Shown piece after piece: positions 34,403-43,429 of a DNA stretch of 64,000 nt. The stretch lies in the NCBI RefSeq assembly GCF_030269445.1, contig NZ_BSTJ01000001.1, positions 1,017,898-1,081,897 on the forward strand, written 5' to 3'. Each line of letters starts with the position of its first letter. Position 1 is the stretch's first letter. This stretch comes from Actinoallomurus iriomotensis (GTDB taxonomy: Bacteria; Actinomycetota; Actinomycetes; Streptosporangiales; Streptosporangiaceae). The position numbers and the translations under genes were made by a program. The notes below the pieces were generated by a model. The model saw only the letters and a program-made list of their open reading frames with translations. It made no database searches and was not told where the DNA came from.

Positions 34403-35110
34403 TCAGATTCCGAGGTAGTCGAGCAGCTCGTCCTCGCGTTCGCGGACCTGGTCGTTGTCCAGCGATTCGACGATCCGGCCCTCGGCGAGCAGGTAGTAGC
34501 GGTCGGCCACGGTCGCGGCGAAATGCACGTTCTGCTCGATGAGCAGGACGGTCACGCCGGCCGCCTTGACCTCGCGCAGGATGTCGCCGATCTGCTGGAC
34601 GATCAGCGGGGACAGTCCCTCGGTGGGCTCGTCGCACAGCAGCAGCCGGGCGCCCGTCCGCAGCGCCCGTGCCAGCGCGAGCATCTGCTGCTCGCCGCCC
34701 GACAGCTTCGTCCCGGCGAACCGGCGCCGTTCGCGCAACCGCGGGAACGCCTCGTACACCCGCTCCAGCGGCCACGGGTCGAGTCCGCGCCTCGTCGCCG
34801 GCGGGAGCGTCAGGTTCTCCTCCACCGACAGGGTGGCGTAGACGCCCCGGTCGTCCGGGACGAAACCCAGACCGCGGCGAGCCCTGCGATGGGGGGCGAG
34901 ACCGGTGATGTCCTCGCCGAGCAGCGAGATCGTGCCGACGATCCGGCCGTACGAGCCGTGCAGGCCCATGAGGCAGCGCAGCATCGTGGTCTTGCCCGCG
35001 CCGTTGCGTCCGACGAGTGTGACGATCTCGCCGGCGTCGACGTGCAGCGACACCTCACGCAGGGCCTGCGCCTCGCCGTACCAGGCCGACAGCCCCTCAA
35101 CGCGCAGCAT
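34403..35110 (-). CDS. ABC transporter ATP-binding protein (LivF family)
   Basis: This 235-aa ATPase has Walker A GRNGAGKTT, signature LSGGEQQMLALARAL, Walker B LLLCDEPTEGLSP and the LivF-specific C terminus (NVHFAATVADRYYLLAEGRIV). Its start overlaps the end of LivG by 14 bp. It energises import with LivG and the two permeases. Confidence 0.92.
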   Translation of the reverse strand: MLRVEGLSAWYGEAQALREVSLHVDAGEIVTLVGRNGAGKTTMLRCLMGLHGSYGRIVGTISLLGEDITGLAPHRRARRGLGFVPDDRGVYATLSVEENLTLPPATRRGLDPWPLERVYEAFPRLRERRRFAGTKLSGGEQQMLALARALRTGARLLLCDEPTEGLSPLIVQQIGDILREVKAAGVTVLLIEQNVHFAATVADRYYLLAEGRIVESLDNDQVREREDELLDYLGI

Positions 35111-35894
35111 GGGAGTCTCCGAGGTAGGCGGTGATGACGCGCGGATCGTGACGGATCTCGGCGTACGGGCCCTCGATGAGCACCTTGCCGTGCTGCAGGA
35201 CGGTCACCCGCTCGGCGAGGCTGGCGACCACGTTCATGTTGTGCTCGACCAGGATCACGGTGCGGCCCGTGCGGATCTTTCGGATGAGCTCGATGATGCG
35301 CTCCAGGTCCTCGACGCCCATCCCGGCCGTCGGCTCGTCGAGCAGGAGCACCTTGGGATCCAGCGCCAGGGCGAGCGCCAGTTCCAGCGCGCGCTTGCTC
35401 CCGTACGACAGCGAGCCCGCCGGGACGCCGCCGTGCCCGGACAGCCCGACCTGTTCGAGCAGTTCCCCGGCGCGTCCGGCGAACCGAGCCAGCGCCCGAT
35501 CGGAGCGCCAGAACCGCCACCCGAGGCCGGTCCGGCTCGCCAGCGCCAGCTCCACGTGCTGGTGGGGGGTCAACTCGGCGAACAGGCTGGTGATCTGGAA
35601 GGAGCGCGCCACCCCCAGCCGGGTGATGGCCTCGGGGCTGCGGCCTGCCAGCTCCTGCTCACCGAGCCGTACACTGCCCGCGGTCGGCTTCAAGAACCCG
35701 GTGAGCAGGTTGAACAGCGTGGTCTTGCCGGCGCCGTTCGGGCCCACCAGGGCGTGCACGCCGCCCTCGGCCACGTCCAGGTCGACGCCGTCCACCGCCC
35801 GGAACCCGCGGAACTCCCTGACCAGGCCACGCGCCTTCAGAACCGGAACGGAGAGGGCGCCGTGCTCGCGGTCGCCGGCCATGGGCGCTCCCAT
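35097..35894 (-). CDS. ABC transporter ATP-binding protein (LivG family)
   Basis: This 265-aa ATPase has Walker A GPNGAGKTTLFNLLTGF, a degenerate signature LSYGSKRALELALAL (normal for LivG), Walker B LLLDEPTAGMG, and the LivG hallmark ITRLGVARSFQ. It is the first gene of the operon. The ATG at 35894 has GGAGGGCGT directly upstream. It is divergent from the secreted esterase, with a shared 240-bp control region. Confidence 0.92.
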   Translation of the reverse strand: MGAPMAGDREHGALSVPVLKARGLVREFRGFRAVDGVDLDVAEGGVHALVGPNGAGKTTLFNLLTGFLKPTAGSVRLGEQELAGRSPEAITRLGVARSFQITSLFAELTPHQHVELALASRTGLGWRFWRSDRALARFAGRAGELLEQVGLSGHGGVPAGSLSYGSKRALELALALALDPKVLLLDEPTAGMGVEDLERIIELIRKIRTGRTVILVEHNMNVVASLAERVTVLQHGKVLIEGPYAEIRHDPRVITAYLGDSHAAR

Positions 35895-36134
35895 ACGCCC
35901 TCCTCACGATTCATGGTGTGACCCGAGCCACACTCGGACGCCGTGACCGTGAACGCTAAGTGGCGGCGGGGCCGGCGAACCAGGTGATCGCCCACATATT
36001 CCGGCGGTCCGGTATGAGGCGGCGCACACCGCGCCGGCCCCACCGGACACGGGCGAACAGTGGCCTCCGCCACGTGGTGCGCCCCGTCACAGGTCGAGGA
36101 ACATGTGTTCCGTCTCCACCTCCCGGGAGCTGCC

Positions 36135-37517
36135 ATGCCCACGCTTCGCAGACCGTCCGTCCTGTCGGCCCTGCTGGGATCGCTCCTCGCGGCCCCGCTG
36201 ATGATGGCCGCGCCGCCCGCGCACGCCGGCACCCGCTGCACGATGAACCACGTCCACGTCCCCGGGGCCGAACGGCAGGTCGCCGCCTGCCTGGACGACC
36301 TCACCACCGCCGGCACGGTCGGCACGGACCACACCGACCCCTCCGACTGGGCGGGGTTGCAGTCGACGGCCACCCGGAACCCGAGCGGAGTGCCGGGCAT
36401 CCAGATCGACGGCTACTTCCCGGACACCTCCACGTTCAACACCACTCACGGCTGGAACCACGACGCCCAGTTCGTGATCCGGCTGCCCGAACGCTGGAAC
36501 GGCGGGCTCGTGGTCTCCGGGGCGCCGGGAAACCACCGCCAGTACGCCAACGACGTGACCATCTCCGACTGGGTGCTGGCCAAGGGGTACGCCTTCGCCT
36601 CGACCGACAAGGGCAACGTCGACGGGCGGTTCTACCTGGACGGCCGGCGGCCGGGCGACGCCTACCTGGAGTGGTACCGCCGGATGACCCAGGTCACCGT
36701 CGCCGCCAAGGCGGCCGTCGCCCGGCACTACGGCAGGCCCCTCCGCAGGACGTACGCGGCGGGCATCTCCAACGGCGGCCAGCTGGTGCGCTGGGCGCTG
36801 GAGAACCACCCCGAGCTCTACGACGGCGGCGTCGACTCCGAAGGCACCCTCTGGCCGCCCGACGACGCGCCGAACGCGCTGGTCTACCTGCCGGTGGCGC
36901 TGCGCGAGTATCCCAAGTACGCGGCGACCGGCGACCCCGCGGCGCACGCCGCGATGCTGCGGGCCGGGTTCGCGCCGGGGTCGGAATTCCTGTGGGACTT
37001 CAACTACCGGGTGCTCTGGGACGGCACGCAGCGCCGAGCCCGCGAGGAGCTCGACCCGTCCTACGACGGCGACCTGGAGGCGGGCATCCCGTTCTGCCAG
37101 AGCGGCACACCCCACTGCGACGCCGACTACGACTACTACCGGCGGCCGATGAGCGTGCACCGGGCCGTACGGCGGGCATCGCTGAGCGGTCGCATCGGCA
37201 AACCGATGATCACCGTGCAGGGGACGCTGGACAGCCTGCTGCCGATCCGTGTTCACGGCGACCGGTACGACGCGATGGTCCGGTCGCGGGGCGCGGGCGC
37301 GCTGCACCGCTACTACCGGATCGAGGGCGCCTCCCACCTGGACATCGAGTACGACATGTTCCCGGACAGAATGCGCCCGCTGCTCCCCTGCATGCGGACG
37401 GCCTTCGAAGCCCTCGAACGCTGGACGGCCCCGGGCGGCGGCCACGCGCCTCCGCCCAGCGCCACCATCCCCCGCCAGACCTCCGGCGACGTGGCCAACA
37501 CCTGCTCCATCAGCTGA
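36135..37517 (+). CDS. Secreted alpha/beta-hydrolase esterase, tannase/3-hydroxybutyrate-oligomer-hydrolase-like
   Basis: This 460-aa exported protein has a signal peptide (VLSALLGSLLAAPLMMAAPPAHA) and a visible catalytic triad: Ser in AGISNGGQLV, Asp in GTLDSLLP, His in EGASHLDIEYD. Classical tannase/feruloyl esterases carry Cys next to the Ser and His (CS-D-HC); these are absent, so the older 3HB-oligomer-hydrolase-like branch fits as well. The ATG at 36135 has GGGAG 5 nt upstream. It is divergent from a Liv-type importer, so it may release a small acid that the transporter takes up; this is inference. The 3' end overlaps the convergent LysR gene by 8 bp. Confidence 0.78.
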   Translation: MPTLRRPSVLSALLGSLLAAPLMMAAPPAHAGTRCTMNHVHVPGAERQVAACLDDLTTAGTVGTDHTDPSDWAGLQSTATRNPSGVPGIQIDGYFPDTSTFNTTHGWNHDAQFVIRLPERWNGGLVVSGAPGNHRQYANDVTISDWVLAKGYAFASTDKGNVDGRFYLDGRRPGDAYLEWYRRMTQVTVAAKAAVARHYGRPLRRTYAAGISNGGQLVRWALENHPELYDGGVDSEGTLWPPDDAPNALVYLPVALREYPKYAATGDPAAHAAMLRAGFAPGSEFLWDFNYRVLWDGTQRRAREELDPSYDGDLEAGIPFCQSGTPHCDADYDYYRRPMSVHRAVRRASLSGRIGKPMITVQGTLDSLLPIRVHGDRYDAMVRSRGAGALHRYYRIEGASHLDIEYDMFPDRMRPLLPCMRTAFEALERWTAPGGGHAPPPSATIPRQTSGDVANTCSIS

Positions 37518-38400
37518 CCGGGGACGTCATCTCCTCGGCGATGGCCCGGATGAGCCGCCGCACGATCAGGGCCGCCGGCGAGGGCCGGCTGTCCTGGCGC
37601 TGGGTCAGGCACAGCTCGATCGGCCGCGCGTCACGCAGGGGCAGCCACACGAGGCCGGTGATGTCGGCCGAGGTCTCCGTCCGGGCGAGGACACCGAGTC
37701 CGGCCCCTCGGCCGACCATCACCTTGACGGTGCGCGCCGACATGGCCTCGACGACGACGTCGGGGGCTGCCACGTGCCGGTGCAGCGTCTCCCACAGCAC
37801 GGTGCCCGGCCGCATGGTGACGATGGGCCAGGCCTCCAGGTCGCGCCAGTGGACGTGGTCGCGCCCGGCCAACGGATGGTCGGTGCGCGCGAAGACTCCG
37901 ACGGGGACGGAGAGCAGCGACGTCCGCCGCAGTCCCGGCGCGGCCGGGCCGAGCGGCATCGTGATCACTCCGAAGTCCAGCTCGCCGTCCAGCACGGCGG
38001 CCTCGACGGCGGTCGAGGCGCCCTCGCGGACGGTGAACCGCAGCTCCGGATGGTCCTCGCGCAGACGGCCCACGGCCGGCGCGATGATCGTCTCCGCGGT
38101 CACCGAGACGCCGCCGATCTGGACCCGGCCGCGGTAGGCGCCGCTCGACTCCATCGCCGACTCGCGCAACGCGTCCTCGGCCGCGACGAGCCGGCTCAGC
38201 GGTTCGAGGAGTGCGTGGCCGGCCGGCGTCGGTCGCACGCCGTGCCGGCTGCGGGTGAGCAGGACGACGTCGAGGTCCTCCTCCAGCAGCGCGATCTGCT
38301 GGCCGATGGTGGGCTGGCTGACCCCGCACCGGGCCGCCGCCGCTCGCAGCGACCCGGTCTCCACGGCGGCCAGGAGGTATCGCGCCCGTTCCACGCGCAT
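37510..38400 (-). CDS. LysR-family transcriptional regulator
   Basis: This 296-aa LysR protein has the N-terminal winged HTH (RARYLLAAVETGSLRAAAARCGVSQPTIGQQIALLEEDL) and a substrate-binding domain from about 90. It is divergent from the CaiB-type CoA-transferase gene, with 113 bp between. The usual LysR arrangement suggests it controls that gene and the transporter behind it. Confidence 0.88.
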   Translation of the reverse strand: MRVERARYLLAAVETGSLRAAAARCGVSQPTIGQQIALLEEDLDVVLLTRSRHGVRPTPAGHALLEPLSRLVAAEDALRESAMESSGAYRGRVQIGGVSVTAETIIAPAVGRLREDHPELRFTVREGASTAVEAAVLDGELDFGVITMPLGPAAPGLRRTSLLSVPVGVFARTDHPLAGRDHVHWRDLEAWPIVTMRPGTVLWETLHRHVAAPDVVVEAMSARTVKVMVGRGAGLGVLARTETSADITGLVWLPLRDARPIELCLTQRQDSRPSPAALIVRRLIRAIAEEMTSPVS

Positions 38401-38411
38401 CGCGTCACTAT

Positions 38412-38426
38412 AAAGGCGAAGCCTTT
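38412..38426. promoter_or_regulatory. Candidate LysR operator
   Basis: A perfect inverted repeat AAAGGC-GAA-GCCTTT sits 12 bp upstream of the LysR start in the divergent control region. The half-site AAAGGC recurs at 38501 near the CaiB start. The position fits autorepression. It does not fit a strict T-N11-A box. Confidence 0.45.
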
Positions 38427-38513
38427 CACCCGCGAGCCGCTTTCGCGTCTTCCTCGCACCTCACCGGCACGGCATGGTGACGGCAACCTCTCGCCGCATG
38501 AAAGGCATACCTG

Positions 38514-39701
38514 GTGTCCAATGGCCCGCTGAGCGGAGTACGCGTCCTGGACGTGTCGACGATCCTGGCCGGTCCGCTGGCGTCCTCGCTCCTCGGCGAG
38601 TTCGGTGCCGAGGTGATCAAGATCGAGCATCCCGTCGGGGGCGACCCGGCGCGCCTGTACCCACCGCTGGAGGACGGCGTTTCGTCCGGCTGGCGGATGC
38701 TCGGCCGCGTCAAGCGGAGCGTCACCATCGACCTGCACCACCCCGAGGCGGCCGGCCTGGTCGGCCGGCTGGCCGCGGCGGCGGACATCGTGGTGACCAA
38801 CTTCCGGCCGCGAACGCTGCGCCGGTACCGCATCGACTTCGACGACCTTCGCGCGTATCGGCCGGACCTGGTGATGGTCCACGTGAGCGCGTTCGGCCGC
38901 ACCGGGCCCTACGCCGACCGCCCCGGGTTCGCCCGCGTCGCGGAGGCCTTCGCCGGTCTGACCTACCGGACGGGCGAACCCGGCCGGCCGCCGGTCTTCG
39001 CGGGCTACCCCGTGGCCGACGGTGTCACCGGCATCTACGCCGCGTTCGCGGCCATGCTCGCCCTGCGTCAGCGCGACCTCACCGGAGAGGCCCAGTTGGC
39101 CGACATCCCCCTGTACGAGCCGCTACTGCGGATGATGGAGGACTTCGTCGTCGAGTACGGCGCGACGGGCGAGAGCCGCGAGCGCCAGGGCAACGAGAAC
39201 CCGCACATCAGCCCCAACAACCTGTACCGCACCCGCGACGGTCGTTGGCTGGCCCTGCCCGCCTCGACCGAGCCGATGTGGCGGCGACTGGTCAAGGTCA
39301 TGGACGCCGCGGACCTCGCCGTCCACGACTCGATGAGTGCCCGGCTGGAGCACCGCGAGGAGATCGAAACGCGCGTCTCCGCGTTCGTCGCGGCGCACGA
39401 CCTCGAACCGCTGATGTCGCTGCTCGTCGACGCCGGGGTCGCCGCCGGCCCGGTGAACTCGGCGGCCGACGTCTGCGCCGATCCGCACATCCGCGCCCGT
39501 GGGTCGGTGATGGAGGTACCGGACGAGGACACCGGCCGTCCGCGCCTCATGCAGGCCCCGGCCGGCCGCTTCTCCGGCTTCGAGGGCACGGTCGGCCGCG
39601 GCGCACCGGCCCTTGGCGAGCACACCACCGAAGTACTGCGGGAACTCGCCGGGCTGGCGGAATCGGAGATCCATGATCTGCGCCACCGAGGAGTGGTCTG
39701 A
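38514..39701 (+). CDS. CaiB/BaiF-family (family III) CoA-transferase
   Basis: This 395-aa enzyme would move CoA from a donor such as succinyl-CoA to a carboxylic acid. Motifs are the N-terminal LSGVRVLDVSTILAGPLASSLLGEFGAEVIKIEHP, KRSVTIDLHHPEA, HVSAFGRTGPYADRPGF, and the conserved Asp in PVADGVTGIYAAFAAMLAL. The GTG start has GAAAGG about 10 nt upstream. A MatC-like carrier follows 22 nt downstream, so the pair probably imports and activates a (di)carboxylate. Confidence 0.9.
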   Translation: MSNGPLSGVRVLDVSTILAGPLASSLLGEFGAEVIKIEHPVGGDPARLYPPLEDGVSSGWRMLGRVKRSVTIDLHHPEAAGLVGRLAAAADIVVTNFRPRTLRRYRIDFDDLRAYRPDLVMVHVSAFGRTGPYADRPGFARVAEAFAGLTYRTGEPGRPPVFAGYPVADGVTGIYAAFAAMLALRQRDLTGEAQLADIPLYEPLLRMMEDFVVEYGATGESRERQGNENPHISPNNLYRTRDGRWLALPASTEPMWRRLVKVMDAADLAVHDSMSARLEHREEIETRVSAFVAAHDLEPLMSLLVDAGVAAGPVNSAADVCADPHIRARGSVMEVPDEDTGRPRLMQAPAGRFSGFEGTVGRGAPALGEHTTEVLRELAGLAESEIHDLRHRGVV

Positions 39702-39723
39702 CCGAGAAAGCGAGCTCACGACC

Positions 39724-41049
39724 ATGGCAACCCTCTCGATCCTCATCCTGATCGTCCTTTTCACCGCGACCCTCGTCCCCGGATTCGACCTCGGGCCGGC
39801 CGCCCTGTCCGCGGCGTTCCTCCTCGGTCTCGTCTCCGGTGTGCCGGCGGACGAGGTGACGAAATTCTTCCCGGGCGACTTCTTCGTGCTCATCGTCGGG
39901 GTGACGGCTCTGTTCGCCGCCGCCCAGCTCAACGGGACCCTCGACTGGCTGCTCGACCTGCTGCTCCGGCTCGTCGGCGGTCGCCTGGTGCTGATCGTGC
40001 TGGTCCCGTTCGTCGTCGGCGCGGTGCTGACCGCGGTCGGCACCCTGCCCGCCGCCGCGACCGCGATCGTCTCCCCGATCGCCCTGGGCCTCGCCGCGCG
40101 GTACCGGATCTCCCCACTGGTGGCCGCCGTGCTCGGCATCACCGGCATCATCAGCGGGCTGCTGTCGCCGCTCGCCGTCTACGGTGTCACCGCCCGCGAG
40201 CTGAGCACGAGGCTCGGCGTCGGGTTGCCCGGCTCAGCCCCGGTGACCTTCCTGCTCGGCGGCCTGCTGACCGGACTGGTCGTCTGCGCGGCGTGGCTCG
40301 TCGTCGGGACGCGCGTCGGGGCGGTGCCGCGCGGCCGTGCCACCGCCCTCGCCGCGCCGGCCGGACCCGACGCCGCCGCGCCGGAACCCGAGCACGGGAC
40401 CCGCGTCTCGGGCGGTGCCGAGACGGCCACGGCCGTCGCGGCAGAGCCCAAGACGCCGCGGGCGCGGCCCGGAGTCCGCGCTCTCACCGTGCTCTGCCTG
40501 CTCACCGTCGTCGTCCTCTCGGTCGGCTTCGACCTGAACGTGGGCTACCTCGGCCTGACCGCGGCACTGGTCCTGCAGGTGGCGCTACGGCTGCCGGCCG
40601 ACGCGATCGTCTCCAGGATCCCGTGGAACGTGGTCCTGCTGATCGGCGGCTTGCTGACCTACGTAGGCCTGATGCAGCACCTGGGCGCCTTCAAGAAGAT
40701 CAGCGATCTGCTGCAGGTGGAGGGAGCGCCGTGGCTCAGCCTGCTGGTGCTGTGCTACATCGCCGGGGTCACGTCCTTCGCCGCCAGTTCGATCGCGGTG
40801 TTCGTGACCGTCATGCCGCTGCTGCCTCCGCTGGTGGCCGATGGAGTGTCCCCTGTCGGCGGCGTGCTCGCCCTCGCCCTGGCCTCGGTCCTGGTCGACA
40901 TCAACCCGCTCGGCATCACCGGCGGCCTGATCCTCGGCGCCGCCGAGCCGTCGGTGCGACCCCGCCTTTTCCGCCACCTGCTCGCCTACGGATCCGCCTC
41001 GATCGTGGTCGCGCCGGCCTTCGCCTGGCTCGCCTTCGGCTGGTGGTGA
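39724..41049 (+). CDS. MatC-like dicarboxylate/anion carrier (SLC13-type)
   Basis: This 441-aa protein has about 12 helices and the ion-transporter superfamily layout. The N-terminal half (LVPGFDLGPAALSAAFLLGLVSG, FFPGDFFVLIVGVTALFAAAQLNGTLD) resembles the dicarboxylate carrier MatC. A central cytoplasmic loop is rich in Ala, Pro and Glu (about 205-255). The second half contains NPLGITGGLILGAA, the conserved transport motif region. It is downstream of, and likely cotranscribed with, the CoA-transferase. Confidence 0.85.
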   Translation: MATLSILILIVLFTATLVPGFDLGPAALSAAFLLGLVSGVPADEVTKFFPGDFFVLIVGVTALFAAAQLNGTLDWLLDLLLRLVGGRLVLIVLVPFVVGAVLTAVGTLPAAATAIVSPIALGLAARYRISPLVAAVLGITGIISGLLSPLAVYGVTARELSTRLGVGLPGSAPVTFLLGGLLTGLVVCAAWLVVGTRVGAVPRGRATALAAPAGPDAAAPEPEHGTRVSGGAETATAVAAEPKTPRARPGVRALTVLCLLTVVVLSVGFDLNVGYLGLTAALVLQVALRLPADAIVSRIPWNVVLLIGGLLTYVGLMQHLGAFKKISDLLQVEGAPWLSLLVLCYIAGVTSFAASSIAVFVTVMPLLPPLVADGVSPVGGVLALALASVLVDINPLGITGGLILGAAEPSVRPRLFRHLLAYGSASIVVAPAFAWLAFGWW

Positions 41050-41144
41050 CCCGCAGGGCGTCCTCAGCGGTCGGCCGCCGCCACCCCACCGACTCGCCAC
41101 GGGCTCACTTGGCGAGTCCTTTCGGTGATCCGTCAACCGTTTGC

Positions 41145-41768
41145 TCAGACGGGAAGTTCGGTGATGCTGAGGGAGAAGTCCAAGTTCCCCATCCCGTGGT
41201 TGGCGAGGCCCACCGTGACCACGCCCGCTCCTTCCAGCCAGTGCGCCATTCTCAGGCCGCCGACGTCCAGCGGGCGCAGCCCGAGGCTCTCGATGAACGC
41301 CTCCACACTTGCCTTGGCCTGCGCGTTATCGCCGGCGATGAAGACGTCGGGCCGGCCCTTCTCCAGGACATGACGGAAGATGGTGTTGAACGCCTTCACC
41401 ACGCTGGCGCCGGCCGGGGCCGCCTTGGCGACTTCCCGCGCGATCGAGGTCTCCTCGCGGTGGGCCAGCCCGTCGAACGTGGAATTGAAGGGATTGCTGA
41501 TGTCGACGATGACCTTGCCCGCGAGAGCGTCTCCGTACTGGGCGACGACCGGCACGACACCGTCGTACAGCAGGGCCACGATGACGATGTCCCCTGCCGG
41601 GGCGGCGCCCCATTCTCCCGCCGGGGCGCCCCCGCCGAGAGCCTTGGCCAGGTCAGCGGCCTTGGACTGATCGCGGCCCATGACCTCGACGGTGTTGCCG
41701 CCCGCCACCGCCCGCGCGCCGATGGTGCGCGCCATGTTCCCGGTGCCGATGATGCTGATGTTGCTCAT
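41145..41768 (-). CDS. F420-/NADP-dependent oxidoreductase family protein
   Basis: This 207-aa protein has a Rossmann motif at the start (ISIIGTGNMARTIGARAV), VEVMGRD, VIVDISNPFNSTFDGLAHREETSIA and VKAFNTIF, as in the NADP oxidoreductase/F420-dependent FNO family that includes many NADPH-only members. It follows an SDR gene on the same strand (30 nt apart), and both are probably controlled by the divergent TetR repressor. Confidence 0.87.
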   Translation of the reverse strand: MSNISIIGTGNMARTIGARAVAGGNTVEVMGRDQSKAADLAKALGGGAPAGEWGAAPAGDIVIVALLYDGVVPVVAQYGDALAGKVIVDISNPFNSTFDGLAHREETSIAREVAKAAPAGASVVKAFNTIFRHVLEKGRPDVFIAGDNAQAKASVEAFIESLGLRPLDVGGLRMAHWLEGAGVVTVGLANHGMGNLDFSLSITELPV

Positions 41769-41798
41769 GAGATGTCCTGCCCTGGTGCGTTGTTCGGT

Positions 41799-42533
41799 TC
41801 AGATGGCGGTGGTGCCGCCGTCGGCGACGAGTTCCATGCCGTTGACGTAGCTGGAGTCGTCGGAGGCGAGGAAGAGGGCGGCGGTGGCGATTTCGTCGGG
41901 GCGGCCCATCCGGCCGCGGGGGATGAGGGACTCGAACTGCCGCTTGGTGGCCTCGTCGAAGAGCTCTTCCTGCTTGGCGGTGGCGACCTGGCCGGGGGTC
42001 AGGACGTTGACGCGGATGCGGCGGTCCTTGAGCTCGTTGAGCCAGACGCGGGCCCAGGCCTGCTGGACGGCCTTGCTGCCGGCGTAGACGCTCCAGCCGG
42101 GGAAGGCGCCGAGGGAGGCGTTGGAGCCGGTCATGAGGATGGAGCCGCCGTCGTTGAAGAGCGGGAGGGCCTTCTGGACGGTGAACAGGGTGCCGCGGGC
42201 ATTGAGCCCGAACCAGGTGTCGAACTGGGCCTCGGTGATCTCGCCGAGCGGGGCGGGCTCGCCCCCGCCCGCGCTGGCCCACAGCACGTCGAGGCCGCCC
42301 TTCTCCCGCTTGACGGTGTCGTACAGGCGGTCCAGGTCGTCCAGGTCGGCGGCGTCGCCCTGGACGCCGGTGACGTTGCGGCCGATCTGCTTCACGGCCT
42401 CGTCCAGGGCGTCCTGGCGGCGGCCGGTGATGAAGACGTGCGCTCCCTCGTCGACGAACAGCTTCGCGCCGGCCAGCGCCATGCCGGTGGTACCGCCAGT
42501 GATGACCGCCACCTTGCCGTCAAGCTTTCCCAT
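41799..42533 (-). CDS. Short-chain dehydrogenase/reductase
   Basis: This 244-aa classical SDR has an N-terminal cofactor motif TGGTTGMALA (a variant of TGxxxGIG), the catalytic Ser in LMTGSNASLG, YAGSK with the active-site Tyr and Lys, and the C-terminal ASDDSSYVNGMELVADGG. The VITGGTTGMA..FITGRR arrangement suggests NADP preference. It is divergent from the TetR gene. Confidence 0.9.
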   Translation of the reverse strand: MGKLDGKVAVITGGTTGMALAGAKLFVDEGAHVFITGRRQDALDEAVKQIGRNVTGVQGDAADLDDLDRLYDTVKREKGGLDVLWASAGGGEPAPLGEITEAQFDTWFGLNARGTLFTVQKALPLFNDGGSILMTGSNASLGAFPGWSVYAGSKAVQQAWARVWLNELKDRRIRVNVLTPGQVATAKQEELFDEATKRQFESLIPRGRMGRPDEIATAALFLASDDSSYVNGMELVADGGTTAI

Positions 42534-42581
42534 GGCCGCTCCCTTGGGTCCGTGGTGCCGTGCGCACCGGGGATGACGATG

Positions 42582-42650
42582 TTATGTACACCGATCTGTG
42601 TGCTTAAGGTACGCGGCGGGCGACCGGGGCGCAAATTATGTACACCGGTC
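42582..42650. promoter_or_regulatory. Candidate TetR operator: two direct TTATGTACACCGRTC repeats
   Basis: The 144-bp gap between the divergent SDR and TetR genes contains TTATGTACACCGATC (42582-42596) and TTATGTACACCGGTC (42636-42650), 54 bp apart. The first is followed by TGTGTGC, giving an imperfect dyad ACAC-N6-GTGT. Two near-identical sites placed toward each gene are what a repressor controlling both directions would need. Confidence 0.6.
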
Positions 42651-42677
42651 GTTACCCAACTGCGGTACGATGGACCC

Positions 42678-43289
42678 ATGACGGAGTCGGAGAAGGGCCC
42701 CACGGGCCGCCGTCGCGGTCGGGGCGCCCGCGAGCGCATCCTCAGTGCGTCCCAGCAGCTGTTCCGCGAGCAGGGCATCAACCGCACCGGCATGAACGAG
42801 CTCTGCGCGGCGGCCGAGGTGTCCAAGCGCACGGCCTACCAGCACTTCACCAGCAAGGACGAGATCGTCGCCGAGTACCTGCGCCGGTTCGACCCCTCCG
42901 TTCTGTCCGGCGTGTTCGACCGCACCGACCTCACGCCCCGCGAACGGCTCCTCGCCGCCTTCGACATCCCCCCCACCACCCCTCTGTGCCCCTACATCGC
43001 CGCCGCCGTCGAACTCCACGACCCCCAGCACCCGGCGTCCCAGTACGCACGCGAGTACAAGAAAGCCGTCGCCGCACGGCTCGCCGACACCGCCCGCGAA
43101 GCCGGCGCCGCCGACCCTGAACAGCTCGGCGAGCAGCTCGCGCTGCTCATCGACGGCGCCGCGGCCCGCACCCGGGTCCTCGACGCCGACGCCTTCCCCA
43201 CCGCCGCCGCCATCGCCACCGTCCTCATCGACAACGCCATCCCCGCCACAACCGGCGACGACCGGCGGCGGGAGGAAGTGTCAAGCTGA
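42678..43289 (+). CDS. TetR-family repressor
   Basis: This 203-aa protein has an HTH at about 18-65 (RERILSASQQLFREQGINRTGMNELCAAAEVSKRTAYQHFTSKDEIV). The short ligand domain has CPYIAAAVELHDPQHPAS, typical of repressors controlling SDR or MFS genes in response to small electrophiles or drugs. The ATG at 42678 lies after TACGATGGACCC with no strong ribosome site, so the message may be leaderless or nearly so. Confidence 0.87.
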   Translation: MTESEKGPTGRRRGRGARERILSASQQLFREQGINRTGMNELCAAAEVSKRTAYQHFTSKDEIVAEYLRRFDPSVLSGVFDRTDLTPRERLLAAFDIPPTTPLCPYIAAAVELHDPQHPASQYAREYKKAVAARLADTAREAGAADPEQLGEQLALLIDGAAARTRVLDADAFPTAAAIATVLIDNAIPATTGDDRRREEVSS

Positions 43290-43429
43290 CGTGGCACTCG
43301 GCGGCCGGGCTGGACGCGCTGCCGGTCGCGCGGCCGCACCCGCTGGTACGCGACACCAGCCGCCCGGCACCTGGCCCGGACCTGCGGGCTTTTACGGAAC
43401 TGGCCGCCCGCCTGCCGAGGCCGCAGCAG

